This document shows positions 14,101-26,960 of a stretch of DNA of 64,000 nucleotides, in pieces. Origin of the DNA: Ricinus communis (taxonomy: Eukaryota > Streptophyta > Magnoliopsida > Malpighiales > Euphorbiaceae); the NCBI RefSeq assembly GCF_019578655.1, contig NC_063259.1, positions 21,935,277-21,999,276 on the forward strand. The letters are read 5' to 3'. Under the pieces are notes generated by a model. The model did no database searches. It worked only from the letters and a program-made list of their open reading frames with translations, and was not told where the DNA came from. The translations under genes and the position numbers were made by a program. Within the stretch, counting starts at the first letter, position 1. Each line of letters begins with the position of its first letter.

Positions 14101-15693
14101 AAACAAACAAAATTCTTACTTTGTGTGTACATTTATTACTATTAGCAGACCTCAACATTATGTGCCCCCCTCTTAATGTTTCACCACACTTGCCATTACT
14201 CTTGAGTAATGCCTTTTAGTTTGGTGGTGTGTTAATTCTACTGTTAATATTTGAGTAATTTCTATTTATATTGAGTCCATGCACTGAAATAAATAAAATA
14301 AAATATATTATTTATTTAGTATTTAATTGTTTCGGAATATTTAATTTTAGATATTCTTACAAATAAATTGTTGTATGGTGTAAATATCTTAAATTCCTCC
14401 TGAAAATAGTAAGCATTATATGCTAACCTGTCATACTTTAGAAAGATGAGATTAACTAAATCTATATTCAGCTACTAACTAGTAGTTTTGGAAGATACGT
14501 TGTTGATTGAACTTGTCTGAAGAGTCCAATCCGACCTAAAACTCTTCACACAATCAAGAGAACAAATTCTATTATAATTAAGCTAACTTATATTTATAGA
14601 GTTCTAACTTTCAACGTATTTTCAATGTTTATAGCTATTCTTTTATAAATTACTGAATTAATCATCTGAATAAGTGGGGAATAACTCAATTCGGTGCTTT
14701 CTAACCATCATTGCAGATATTTTGGAGGTCGAATCAGCCTTTGAAGATTTTGTTGTAACTCGTTGAAGGACCGAGTTATTAATAAAATTATAAATTTATT
14801 TTTCAGTTGTGTTTAATTTAACTAATTACAGTGTGATGTACTAAGGGGACAATAATTTGGGATGAGTGTGTTATATATATGTATGGCCTACATAGGGCTA
14901 AATCTGGTTGCATGGGGTCGATCGATCAATTATATATATATATGTTAAGAATATGAGCTACGTTTCCTGAGTGTCTTCCATATAAAATCAACAGATGCTT
15001 CTCAGCTTTCACTTATACTCATCATTTTATAGTGTCTTGAGAGGATATCTAATCTGACTTATTTTGTCTCAATTCCACTCTTAGGATTTATTCCATCTTT
15101 TACATTGCTTCTATATATTCCCATGAATTTTATTTAATTTCTCTTTTTCCAAATTCCAAATATGGCAATCTACAAACCAATCACAGGTTAAGGATCTTTT
15201 TTCTTTTTTTCTTCTTAAAAAAATATTCCTTTTGTTACTCTCTGTAATTATTTTTATATAATTTATAAAAATGTAATATTTTAAAATTGCAAAAGGAAAA
15301 TTACTATTTCATGAAAAAAATGCTATTTTAGTTATTTTAATTTTATTTGATAACGTATAATTTCATATTAGAAGAATATATTATATATATATTAATCACC
15401 AGTAAAGCTATTTGTTGGTAACTGGTGGCGGTGGCTATTATTTTTGTTAAGAAACGGCTGTAAACTGGCAATTCTGAGTTCTGACCTGACCAATTTCTCC
15501 AATATGCTTTTTTTCTGGGGCTGGTTTCGGTCGGCTTCCTAATCGGAACCGCCATACTCACAGCTACATCGACGTGTATTTTCTCATGTTAAAAATAAAA
15601 TAATTAGATATTAGTTTGTTTCAAAAAGGAAAGCTTAACCCGTAGACTGCAAATACCAGTGACACCACACGCGCTTGTACAATTCCAACGATT

Positions 15694-15781
15694 TGACGTA
15701 AAAATGGATTATTCAGTATTCTCATGCCACGTGACCACTACCTATTGCAGCCTTCTTCGCACGTGCCTTTCTCTTACGTCA
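15694..15781. promoter_or_regulatory. Cluster of four ACGT-core elements upstream of the PINOID gene
   Basis: Within 88 bp there are TGACGTA at 15694-15700, a perfect G-box CACGTG at 15728-15733, a second CACGTG at 15760-15765 and TACGTCA at 15775-15781. The last is the reverse complement of the first motif. ACGT cores are binding sites for bZIP and, for G-boxes, bHLH/PIF factors. The cluster sits about 730-820 bp before the kinase start codon, in an otherwise AT-rich stretch, which suits a distal promoter module. Function is inferred from motif density only. Confidence 0.5.
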
Positions 15782-16012
15782 TCCGACGACCCAAAAGAAA
15801 AAAAAAAAAAAACAACCCGAACAGTTAATGTAGGCGACCCTTCCCAAGCTTTTCTTCTTTTTTCTTTTCTTACAAAAAAAATAATAATTTAAATTCACCT
15901 CAACTGTAAGTAACTATCTTAACTGCGCAGTTAAAAGATGAAAAACCCTAATAAATAAAAACCAGAAATTAACCATCCTTTTAATTAAAGACCCTCCGTA
16001 CGCTCCATTCTC

Positions 16013-16110
16013 ACCATAAATACCCTCAACGACTCCCTCTCTCTCTCTCTCTCTCCATTTCCATTTCCATTGCCACTCTCTCTCTTTCTCCCTCCCTTTG
16101 CTCTCTCTGC
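16013..16110 (+). promoter_or_regulatory. Probable PINOID core promoter / CT-rich leader
   Basis: A CATAAATA element near 16015 is followed by a CT dinucleotide run (about 16034-16055) and more pyrimidine-rich sequence, a common layout for plant TATA plus CT-rich 5' leaders. GA/CT repeats are also BPC (GAGA-binding) factor sites. A second TATA-like stretch lies at about 16165-16185, so the true start site is uncertain. The leader to the ATG would be roughly 330-470 nt. Confidence 0.4.
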
Positions 16111-16511
16111 CTTTAGAAAGGCTAGCTTTGAGTACGGACTGTCTTGCTCTGAAACCCTAATTATATATTTATATACATATTTATAGTCCTCTTACAAAAG
16201 CCTGTGCTGCCATTCAAAGCTCTCTTCTTCTTTAATCATTATTATTGCGCTTTTCTTCTCCTTCTTCTTCTTTGTTTCTAATAAGCTGCTGTTCTTGATT
16301 TTTTTTTTTTTTCATTTTGAGCATCTGATTCGTTCACAGTAGCAGAAGAAACTAAAAGAAAAGTCTCCAGTGCATTGTCGCTAACCTGAGAAACATAAAA
16401 GAGCGAGAATTTTATCAGATTCCACTCCTTTTTCACTTATTTTCAACGTATACATGTTTATATTCTCTTGGTAAAAGAGGGTACAGCGCTACTGGATTGT
16501 CATATTCTAAG

Positions 16512-18552
16512 ATGTTAGATTGCGGCGGTAGCCACCGCGACTCATCAAACGGTGACCTGAGTTTCAAAAGCAGTACTAACTCGACCAACAGTTCAATGAG
16601 CAGCGAAAGTTGTAGTAGCTACAGTCGTCTTTCTTTCGAACTTCTCACAGCAAGATCTTCACCAGAAAACCTCACACTCAAACCACACCGATCCTCTGAC
16701 TCCGCTTACTCCGCCATCCGTTCCGCAACCTTCCGCCGCAAGACCGGTCTTACTTTCCGTGACTTCCGCCTCATCCGCCGCATCGGCTCCGGAGACATCG
16801 GCACAGTCTACCTCTGCCGTCTCACAAGAAAGCATAATAATCAAGAAGAGGACGACGATTTTGAAGATGATCATGACGACGACGACGACGAGAAGTTGTG
16901 CTTTTACGCGATGAAGGTTGTGGATAAAGAAGCTTTACAGGTGAAAAAGAAAGTGCATAGAGCTGAAATGGAGAGAAAGATCTTGAAAATGTTGGACCAT
17001 CCTTTTCTGCCATCTTTATATGCTGAGTTCGAAGCTTCTCATTTTTCTTGCATTGTAATGGAGTACTGTTCCGGCGGTGATTTGCTTTCTTTAAGACATA
17101 AGCAGCCTTATAAACGCTTCTCTCTTAGCTCTGCAAGGTATATACTTATTTATTTTATTTCATAAACAAACAAAAGATAAAGTTTTTGTTTCTTTTCTTT
17201 ATTTTATTTTTGTTTTTTTGCCCATCCACTGATTGATCTTTTTGCATGGCTTACTACTGCGTTTTTTCCTTTTTTTCTTTTTTGTTTTCTTGTGTTATGT
17301 ATGGACTGGTGATACGTTCTTGTCTTTGTCTGTCTCCTTTTATCATTGCAGTCTGCACTTGTCATCTTCATCATCTTTAATCTTTTCCTGATTCTTAAAA
17401 CTTAATTAGCATCATTAATTAATAGCTTTAAGGAAATCGCTTTCTGGGTTTCCTTTTATTTTCTTCTACACCCAGATTTCCCAAGATTATCACTCGGACT
17501 TAGCCGCAAATTTCCCTTCTTTGAAATTTTCCCATTAATAGCATAGTGGAATCATCTCCTTTTAGCTACCATCTTTTTCATTAAAAAAAAAAAACAAATT
17601 TCTTTTAAGATCAAGTTTACCACGTCAGGCTTACACGCCTCTTTTCCTTTGCATGCAAGTCATCAGATGATTTCTGCAGATTCTGTCTACATATGCGTCG
17701 TTCATTATTGGTACAGGTTGTGTTTGGTTTGAGAGAAAAAATTTCATAAAATTCTTGAACTTTTGTTTTTGTGATTTCAGGTTTTATGCTGCTGAGGTTC
17801 TTGTAGCATTGGAATACCTTCACATGTTAGGAATCATCTACAGAGATCTAAAGCCTGAAAACGTTTTAGTCAGATCAGACGGTCACATCATGTTATCAGA
17901 TTTTGACCTCTCATTATGTTCAGATGCAATTCCAGCCGTTGAATCTCCATCTCTCTCTCCGGATTCTACTTCTCCATCTTCCTTACCCTATGCCCGATCA
18001 CACTCCAGCAAGACCTTCTCTTGCCTGCTTAACCGGCTCTTCCGGTCAAAGAAAATCCAAACCCTGTGCCCCAACCGCCTATTCGTTGCTGAGCCGGTAT
18101 CCGCTCGGTCATGTTCGTTCGTTGGAACCCACGAATACGTGGCCCCAGAGGTAGCATCTGGCGGGTCCCATGGCAACGCTGTTGACTGGTGGGCCTTCGG
18201 GATTTTTATCTACGAATTGATGTATGGACGCACACCATTTGCAGCTCCATCAAATGAACAGACACTGCGAAACATCGTGAAAAAGCCCTTGAGTTTCCCT
18301 ACCCACTCGCCTTCCTCTTCACTGGAGTCCCACGCGCGGAATCTGATATCGGGTTTGTTGAACAAAGATCCCAATAGCAGGCTCGGAACGAAACGAGGAT
18401 CCGCCGATGTGAAAACGCACCCGTTTTTCAAAGGGCTAAATTTTGCACTTATAAGGACGGTGACCCCACCTCAGGTTCCAGGATTAAGAAGACAAAGAAC
18501 GACACCGTTTTATCAAGGGCAGCCAAAATCAACGGCGTTTGATTACTTTTAG
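16512..18552 (+). CDS. PID: PINOID-type AGC VIII serine/threonine protein kinase (2 exons)
   Basis: Exons 16512-17137 and 17781-18552 with a 643-bp GT/AG intron give 465 residues; Arabidopsis PINOID is about 438. The family phosphorylates PIN auxin exporters at the plasma membrane and sets the polarity of auxin flow. Visible: glycine loop IGSGDIG (91-97), catalytic Lys135 in AMKVV, YRDLKPEN with Asp231, and DFD (249-251) in place of DFG, the AGC VIII hallmark. These are followed by the family's insertion before VGTHEYVAPE and the C-terminal AFDYF end. SCSSYSRLSFE and LKPHRSSD near the N terminus match PINOID rather than WAG1/2. The intron splits the Arg codon before FYAAEVL. The ATG at 16512 is chosen; the frame opens upstream only through TTG. 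An acidic Asp/Glu run (112-127) in the N-lobe is unusual. Confidence 0.93.
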
Positions 18553-20689
18553 ATAAGTGCGGGATTTATGACAGGTGTTAAGTAATTCCTGCCATATTTT
18601 GTCACTGGCGGGTTGATAGATGTGTATATTCAAAACCCTCTTATTTTTCTTTTCAATTTTTCCTATTTTGGATATAAAACTATGCTTTAGCTGACTGAAT
18701 TTGACGTGAACAGATACCCCTAATTACCTTAGTTTACAGGCAATTTGAAGGTCGATAGATGGGAATTTATTTAATTTTGTGTTCTAAAAATAAAAATACT
18801 AATAATCATATAAATTCATCCGAGTGATTAAAAATGAATGAAAAGTTTCTTATTACGAATATTTACCATAAAAGCCCCATCGGCTGTTTACTTTATATGG
18901 AAAGTCTTGAAAATGCGTCCATTAACAAGTAATTTTTGGACCGCCATTAAAAATGGGCATGCATACGCATAAAGAGGAATGGTCGGTCTTGAAATCGAGT
19001 TGTTTGCATGTTGGGAGTTGAAAAGATGTGAAATTGTGTATGTAGTATTTTAATTTAGATGGGAAATGCTTTTAATTTCTTGCACATGATTTTATCTGAC
19101 AATTTACGTATAATAATTGTAGTTAGACATGTGCTCAAAGCTTACGAAAACAAAGAAGAAAAAAAGTCAAATCTCATATGTCTAAACTTCTTAATTTTAA
19201 TTAAATCTGATGATTATTTCTTTTTTCTTTTCTAGAAAGGTCAACGTTGGTTTTTGCTTCAATAATTATAAGTGGGAGAAATATTAATTGATGTAGTTAA
19301 CCGGAATATTCTTAAGTTATATCAATTTGAGCACAGCCGTTATTAAAATAATCCTCCATAGAAGGATCATTAATTAATAACTAAATAATTGAAACCAAAT
19401 TCATTGCATAATTGCCCTGAAACAATTCAAAATGCAATTATAAAGTTGTTTTGAGTCGAATAATTGTAGCAATTAATAGAGTTTTGTTATGAGCGGTTGA
19501 GAATATCATATATAAATATTTTTTATCAAGTTTATATATGATTTATTTAAACTAATTAGTAATATTATTTTTCTTTTATAATAAGGTCAGACTTGGCATG
19601 TATTTGATCCAACCCACTTACTAAAAGAGTTTGATCATGTTGACTTGATTCTTGGAGCCGTGACGGATCGAATTATCGTAGTTCAATTTTATTATAAATT
19701 GAAATTTACAGAAATTTATATGTCGCAGTTTGAAAAATTAAGTCTGTAGATTATTGGATACTCTATTAAATCATATATTATTTATAATATGTTGTATTTA
19801 TATAGTTGGTTTATTTATGAATAATTACTTCCATGATTAAAAACTAATTAACACATGTGAAATATTTACTATATTATAAACAATTTGATTATCTTAACCA
19901 TGATAATGTAAATTTTTTAAAATTACATAAACAACCATGTATCATAATTATTTTTAAAATTCGATTTATATCACTAAAATCTCTAAATTTTAATTAGGGT
20001 GTTACTAGACTTTCTGCTTTCAGTTTCTATTTAATTATGCCATGTTAGCTTTTAATCCAATAATTAAAATATAATTAATGGTAGGGAATTTACGGGTACC
20101 TCAATAAAATCTAGAAAGATTTAGCATTATAAATTAAAACTTACAAGTAATTGTGATATATAGCCAAAACTTGAGGACCGCCTTTGTAATTTACCTAAAT
20201 TTTTGTTTTAGTTACGTCCTTCTCTCTTCTTCTTCTAGTGGTTTAGTGGGGCCAGCGAACCATCAGCCTCGTAGACAAATCATGTGGGAAGTAAGAATTG
20301 TGTGGGGACACGAGCAGACATCAACGGCTTAGATTCTTATTTAGGTCTTTCCTTTTTCTTAAAAAAAAAATAATATTATTCTGTTTATAATGGAAGCTTT
20401 AAATCATTGGATAATAATAATTTAGTTGAAACTAAAGCCAAAAGTCTTGTATAAAAGTCTAGTAAGAAGGTTTATTTCCGCCTGTAGCCGAGGTTCTCAA
20501 TTAGCAGTTCTTGGATTTTCTATCCCACGCGCCTCCTTGGCCGTGCATATCATTTAACCACAACCTCATATGTCTCTTGTAATATATACAATATAAAAAC
20601 AAGAATTATATAATAATTTTAGTGAATAATATATCTGTTAAAGTGATAAAATAAATAAAAATTATTAAAATATCATTTCAAGAACACAT
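18553..20689. other. Intergenic region downstream of the PINOID gene
   Basis: Contains the presumed 3' UTR and polyadenylation region of the kinase gene, then AT-rich sequence with no open frame of note. I see no RNA gene or mobile element in it. Confidence 0.6.
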
Positions 20690-21110
20690 TTATAAATAAA
20701 AACTATGTTCCTCTATTTCTTGTATTGGATGTTTAGATCGGACTGGGGTGGCAATTTTCCATATGCGGTGGCGCGTGTGATACGGACGGGAGGGGATGAG
20801 GTTAAGGGGAAAGATTAGAATAAGGGAGTTGTGGAGAGGAGGGATTGACAACACATGGAGATGTCCATGTGAACACCTGCCAACCAGGCAGCCCTTCCAC
20901 CTCTCTTCAAGGCTCTGTCCCCCGGAAGCGTTGCCCCCACACCCTCTGTTTACCCAGTTACCTGTCCCCACCTCTGACTCAATCACGTTCTTCCACGTGT
21001 CATATCCCTCTCAATCCCGCGTGGCATTTTTCCAAATTTTTGACCCCATCTCTCACCATCCCCTTGCATGGTTTGGTCTCTGGTTGTTGCTAGAGATTGA
21101 AAAAGAAAAA
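20690..21110. other. GC-richer island with a G-box, no gene identified
   Basis: About 400 bp with much higher GC than its surroundings. It contains ACATGGA-GATG-TCCATGT, a perfect 7-bp hairpin at about 20853-20870, and CCACGTGTC (G-box/ABRE-like) near 20994-21002. Frames are open on both strands for about 80-105 codons, but no domain is visible and the readings look like composition effects. It ends in an AAT microsatellite. It may be a promoter or a relic of a transcribed unit. Confidence 0.35.
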
Positions 21111-21134
21111 TAATAATAATAATAATAATAATAA
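21109..21134. repeat. AAT trinucleotide microsatellite
   Basis: About nine tandem AAT units directly after the GC-richer island. Confidence 0.9.
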
Positions 21135-23514
21135 AGCTTAGCTCCATGGAAGAAATGGGCATTAGTACTTATTTTACAAAAATATTGATAATAAAAGGCT
21201 TATAAACTAAAAGGAATAATAATGGCTAGTTGGTCTCTTCAAAGAATGTAGACAAGCAAAAATAATTGGTAAAACTAGATCATTCTGACACCAAGAAACA
21301 AAAACAAATTAGAATGCATGTCCATTTACTTTAATTTGGGAAAACATCCATAGTTAGGTTTAATTAGAGGCATAATTTTGGTTATAAACAATAGTTTCTT
21401 GTAAATTTAAGGGCAACACTTCTTTGTTATTGATTCCAGCTTCAGTATCCTACTTGAGTTTGATGATTAAAATCTAATTGCCGATTTTATTCTCTCTTTT
21501 ATTATCTTCAGATTTGTTCAAATAGTTTTAAGAAATTTTTAGATAAACTCCGTACACTATATTATTTATAAACTAAATAAATTATACGATGATATGTAGT
21601 TTTATTATTTTTTTATTACCATTAACGATGTATGACTAAAAATAAATAAATAAATAATAATATAATAATTAATAAATAAAATTATATATTACTATGCAAT
21701 TGATTTGATCAACAAATAATGCGGTGGACGGAGTCAATTTAAGAATTTCTTAATAGTTTTTGGTTGGTTGAGGAAAGAATAACTCTTCAAGACCTCAAAA
21801 ATTGAAATAGTTTGTTCTTGGTGTGGAGCCAAGCAATTTTATCAATATTGTTGAAATCTTTAAAATTATGGGTTTTTTTATCATTTCTGTGCAGCTCCTT
21901 AGATAGCCCACAAGAGAGGATCTTTAATTATCATGAGAAATTTTTAGGTTTGTTTGTCTCATAAAATTATGAATTTTTTATTGAATTTGATACAATTATA
22001 ATCACATGTTGATTTTATATGAATTGGCACATTACAACCATTGATCAATTATAATTAGTAACTAATCAACATGTAATTAATTATACTATATATTAAAATT
22101 ATAACAAACTAAAATTATTTCATAATATTGATCCTTTTTTTCTGGTGTGAAATTAGAGTTACAGTTAATCTGCTAGTGTGTTCAGTGATCTTTTGTGTTT
22201 TCTTGGTTAATAATCTTTTTTTTAAATAGAAATAATTATTTTCTCCATAGATGAAGATTCTATACGTATCATATTGCTTACTAATGAATCATCTTCTCTT
22301 TGTTATAAGATAAAAATAATCATACGAAAAAATTAGTATTTGGTTTAGTTGTCTTTCTACAAATGGTAATAAGGGATGCGCCTAATTATAAAATATATGA
22401 AAGTGGGAGACTTTCTTCACAAAATGAAGAATAAACTATTTAATTTAAAAAAAGAGCGATTTCGAACTCGAAATTTCAACTTTAAACATTAAATATATAA
22501 TAATCTTAATGATTTAAATTTTATAATATAAGTCATAGATAAAAGGAGAATTTAGGTGTGAGCTTCCCTCTTACTAAGTTAGGCATTGGGACATGGGACC
22601 AACTAAAATGACCACACCTATTAAATTATTATTAACTTTTGTTTTTTTGTTTATTTGCTAAATTGATTCCATGGAGTGGGGAAAATAAAATAAAATAGTT
22701 GGGGTTGAGAGATTTGATAGTGCATAGAGAAATGGCCAGCTTATAATTGATATATCAATAGCATATCAAATAAGGGTGAGCTGAATTGCCAGCTTTCTCA
22801 TGTTCTTTTAAAGTGACAATTGTGGTCATTGGGTGTGCTAAAATTGAAACATTGTCACCTCAGCCTCTAACATCCTTACCTAACATACAACTATATTTTG
22901 TGCCATTTGAGGTACCACATAAAAAGGGTTTTCTATCTATAATCACAAATTGAAAAATTAGAGTTTTATAATGCAAGCAAGAATCAAAAAGAATTCAATG
23001 GTTAGTAAAGAAAACAATATTTTGGAATTAGTTATAAAAACTTTTGAATTTTAAATTTCTTATGATTTGTATTCTAACAAAAAGAAAAAAAAAAAAGCCA
23101 AGATAAAACTCTAATTATTAAAATATTATCATTTCAGCATATAAAATTAATAAAAATTTTAAAATTAAAAAATATTTAACTTTATATACTTAAATGAGAA
23201 TCAAAAAATATAATATCGACTCTTTTCTATTGTAATTAAAATTTATATTATATTGGTAAAATTTTGATGAATAATTTTATTAAAAGACAAAATTAAAATT
23301 ATATTCGAAATTTAATAACAAATACAAAATACATAATTCTTCTAGCAATTAAACTTTTTCTGATGGGTAATATTTCATGTTTTACGACTAAATTTGACTT
23401 CACATTAATTTATACATTTATTTATACCTTTTCTTTATTAAAGTTGAAAGAGTTGGAAATCTCTTTATCACTAATAAAAAAACTTAGACCAAATGATTGG
23501 ATTAAATTTAGAAA

Positions 23515-23545
<31 letters not shown>

Positions 23546-25740
23546 GAAAAGGAACATACACAAAAAATGAAACTAACATTTCAAAAACAACAAATATAAA
23601 GGAAGAAGAAAACAATAATGGTGTTCCTTCTATTTGTTTAACCCTTTTTTCTGCAATAAAGAATTCTGATTCGTTTCAAACAAAATTAAGCATTAGAAGA
23701 AAAAGTGAACTCGAACTAAAGGATAAAGGACCCAAAAAAAATAAGAAATTAATAGAAATAAAGGAGAGACACCAACCTTATTATAGGGGCATAATTGAAA
23801 AGAAAAAAAGAAAGAATTGGTTTGCCAACATATTGAACAACTTCATGTATAATCATGAGCTAGCCAACCTTATTATAATACATAGGGCCATAATAAATCT
23901 TTTTTTACGAAAAGACCAAAGGAGTTGTCAGTAATTTTATTATTATTATTTTTTTAAAGAATGTAGTTATAATAGAAAAATAAGCATAAAAAAAATCCAA
24001 TGTGGGACTTAAGAGTTTCAAATCCGAATATATATATATATATATATATATACATATCGCAAAGTGGGTAATGTCGGTGGTGTGTATTTATTTAGCTATT
24101 TTCCCTGTGTTTGGAAAACAAATTTGAGGGAGAAAAAGAAACGTTAACATAGTATTTAGTTAAAATTTATAAAATTTATTAAATTTATTTATAAATTTTA
24201 AATTTATATACTTTAAATGGAATTTTACATTTTATGTAATGAAATTTATATAAAATTGAATATAGCTACACTAGATTTTAACAAAATAAATAGAATTTTC
24301 ACGTTAGTAAGTCAATATATTCTATAACTTTAAAATATCTTTTTCAATTTCATCATTTTTGTTTTTATCTTTTCTCTCGTATCTTTTTCTTAAATAAAAC
24401 ATAGGATAAAATATTATTTTCCTCACTTGTTTGGACAGTAAAGAAAACATAGAGAGAGAGAAAAAATTTCATGGAAAACAAATATTTTTTGAAAGAATTT
24501 TATCTTTAGAAGTTCTTAAAAAAAGTTTTAATTTTTTTTTGTTTATATAGTTTTTAATTTTTAAAAAAAATATTAAAAGAATAAAAAAATTTCTGAAAGA
24601 ATAATATTTAATTTATTTAATTATGAAATCAATAAAATAAAATAAATTTATTATTTTTATTTTGTACCTTTATGTTTAGTATCCGTAAATTGAATAGTAT
24701 TATATATAATGCGTTTTGATAACATAAAAATATGCGTTTTAAAAATATACTAAAATTATATTGAAATACAGTTAAAATATATAAAATATATTTAAAATTA
24801 AATTAAAAAACTCATTTAAGAGTGTCAAGAACAATAATAGTTTTATGTCTATAGCAACTATTTGAATCTTTACAACAATAGAAAAAAGATGAATAGAGAT
24901 GAAAGATAAGAATAATGTCGTCGTAATTTTATTAAAAAGTTAATACTAAGGGGTACTTACTAAATATCCAAAAGATGTCATAATACAATTTTTTTTAAAA
25001 AAACATATTATTAAAAGTTTTCAAATCTTAAATCATAAAAAGAAAAAAATTAGATCGTAAAATTTCACAATCCATTTTTGCACATCTATGTAAAAAAACT
25101 CAAAATTTAATTAATCAATATATTTTTATTTAAATGCTTTTTAAAATAATCAATATATTAATTTTATTATATGAGTAATACTATTTTCTAAAATAAATAA
25201 TACTGTATTTTAAAATATATGACAAAGTAATAAAAATTCTATTTTTTAAAAAGTTAAAATTTATATTAGATACTTTTAATTTATAATTTCTAAAATTTAA
25301 TTGATAAATATACACTCACTTAAATATATAAATAAAGTAATATTAATTTTATTATGCATAGTATTGTCCTTTTAGATATATGGCAAAGTAATAAAAATTA
25401 TATTTCTTAAGAACTAAAATTATACAACAAACATTTTTAAATTATAATTCTTAAAAAGTAACCTTTTTAAAAATTCCATTCATCAAATAATAGACTATTT
25501 ATATTAAATAAGACATAACTTTTCTTTCTTTATTTTTTCTTTTTTTATCTAAATATTAAAAACTGTACTTTTTTCATAGGTTATTTTTCTTTCTATATTT
25601 TTTTAAATATAGTTACATTACTGCCCTTTAATTATTTTTATGGTTTTTTTAAATTTTTCCAGTTTAATTTCTTTAAAGAAAATAGTACTATGCCTAAACG
25701 GAACATGCTTCTTTTTTTTTTTCTTTTCTTCTAAATTTTG
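21135..25740. other. AT-rich intergenic region
   Basis: No coding frame with a recognisable domain. Contains an AAG microsatellite at 23521-23543 and an AT run near 24030-24051. The open frame around 23363-23599 is produced largely by the A-rich tract. Confidence 0.6.
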
Positions 25741-26960
25741 TATTGCTTGCCTAAAATTAACCCGACCCAAATGTCAACGGCGTAGAGGACAACGTGGCAG
25801 GCAGCCAATGGATAGAAAAGAGAGAAAGTCGAGGCTAAAAGTCAAAGGACGGTGATGTCAGATTAGCATCACCCGCACCAAAAACTCGAGAGTCGTATCT
25901 GTATCTCACTCTTTCTTTCTCGACTGGTTGATCAATCTCACAGTCTGATGAAAACGGCGTCGCTTCAGTTTTAGCAATTTTAAGGAAATATTAAAACCTA
26001 ATTTGTAATATAGAGTCGGGGGAGACAGGGAAAAGGAGGTAGTCACGTGAGCAGAGAATGCACCGTAACTTGTGCCTAGTGAGGCTACTGTTACGTGGCC
26101 TATGATCTGAAATAGAAATTAATGTGAGAGAGAGAGAGTACAATTATAAAAATAATAGTAATAATAATTAATTATTTATTATTATTAGAAACAATAATAA
26201 AAAAATAATTAAAGAGGGAGGGAGGGTGCAGATAGGGGTATAAATAGGACTGCAAGTGCCAGGTAGCAGCAGTGCTGACGGCCTAAGGAGTAAGGCCTAT
26301 GCAAGTTGGGTTTCTGCCCTTGTGAAAATTATCAAAAGAAAAAAGGTAGAAAAGGCCAAAGAATTGTTACCAATTTATTTATTAGAATTGTTACCAATTT
26401 ATTTATTAATTATGATCAATTGTCAACTGGTAAATGAGACAGTCAAGTCAGCTTCTTTTTCAGTCTGAAACAACCGGCTAATTTTTCATAATGTTTTACA
26501 CTTAAAGAAGGAATTGATATTGGAGGAAAAGCAAGTCTCTTTTATGATAGTTACAAGGCAAACCAAATACAGTTTATCCAAATATACATTAACCTTAAGC
26601 AAGGGGGAGAAACCATGCTATAAATCAGTAGCAAATAGAAGACAAACAATGGGCCTGCCACCCTTCACATGTAAACACATCTCCACCCTACAAAAACTCA
26701 AATTTTAATCGGCCATTATTATTACCACCGCCATCATCCTATTAGTGCTTGGATAAATCTAGAGTATGGATGCAATGTAAAAGTGGAACTTTCAAATGGA
26801 AAGGCATAACAGTCGACTTTGCAGGTATTAGTATTATTACTACAAACACCAAAAGGTTAGGTTAGCAGTATCTTCACTGGCACAGCATGATTTCCTCACC
26901 TGGATGGATGCTTCTCAACTTCAATCAGGAAGGCACTAGTCAAAGTACAACCCACCAAAG
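25741..26960. other. GC-richer island with TATA and G-box, possible noncoding transcript, then 3' flank of the F-box gene
   Basis: Around 25741-26110 GC content rises and ACGT motifs appear: CACGTG at 26044-26049 and TTACGTGG near 26093. After a GA run and A-rich sequence, GGTATAAATAGG near 26236-26247 looks like a good plus-strand TATA box. Downstream is a GGCC-containing hairpin (about 26280-26305) and a 24-bp tandem duplication (about 26361-26408). I see no coding frame starting with ATG. The region after about 26700 is probably the 3' UTR of the minus-strand F-box gene. Confidence 0.35.

Larger units (their letters stand above)
181..15680. other. Long AT-rich intergenic region without a supportable gene
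   Basis: About 15.5 kb with frequent stops in all frames, poly-A/T runs and TA or TTA microsatellites. The open frames present are short (60-97 codons), of low complexity, often begin with TTG or CTG, and show no domain. Less AT-rich islands occur near 866-960, 1941-2110, 2810-2920, 12660-13340 and 15400-15560, but none gives a coherent reading frame. A possible MITE copy (2433-2560) and a small diverged duplication (4997-5033 and 6403-6439) lie within it. Confidence 0.6.

Noticed and set aside
15343..15561. 72-codon minus-strand frame beginning MAVPIRKPTETSPRKK
   Set aside because: Possible short peptide, but no recognised domain, no splice partner, and the second half is AT-driven sequence.
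16497..16511. Five extra N-terminal codons for the kinase
   Set aside because: The frame opens there with TTG; the first ATG is at 16512 and matches the start region of PINOID proteins.
23990..24020. GTCCCACATTGG on the minus strand, similar to a plant snRNA upstream element
   Set aside because: No TATA at the required spacing and no U-snRNA sequence downstream.
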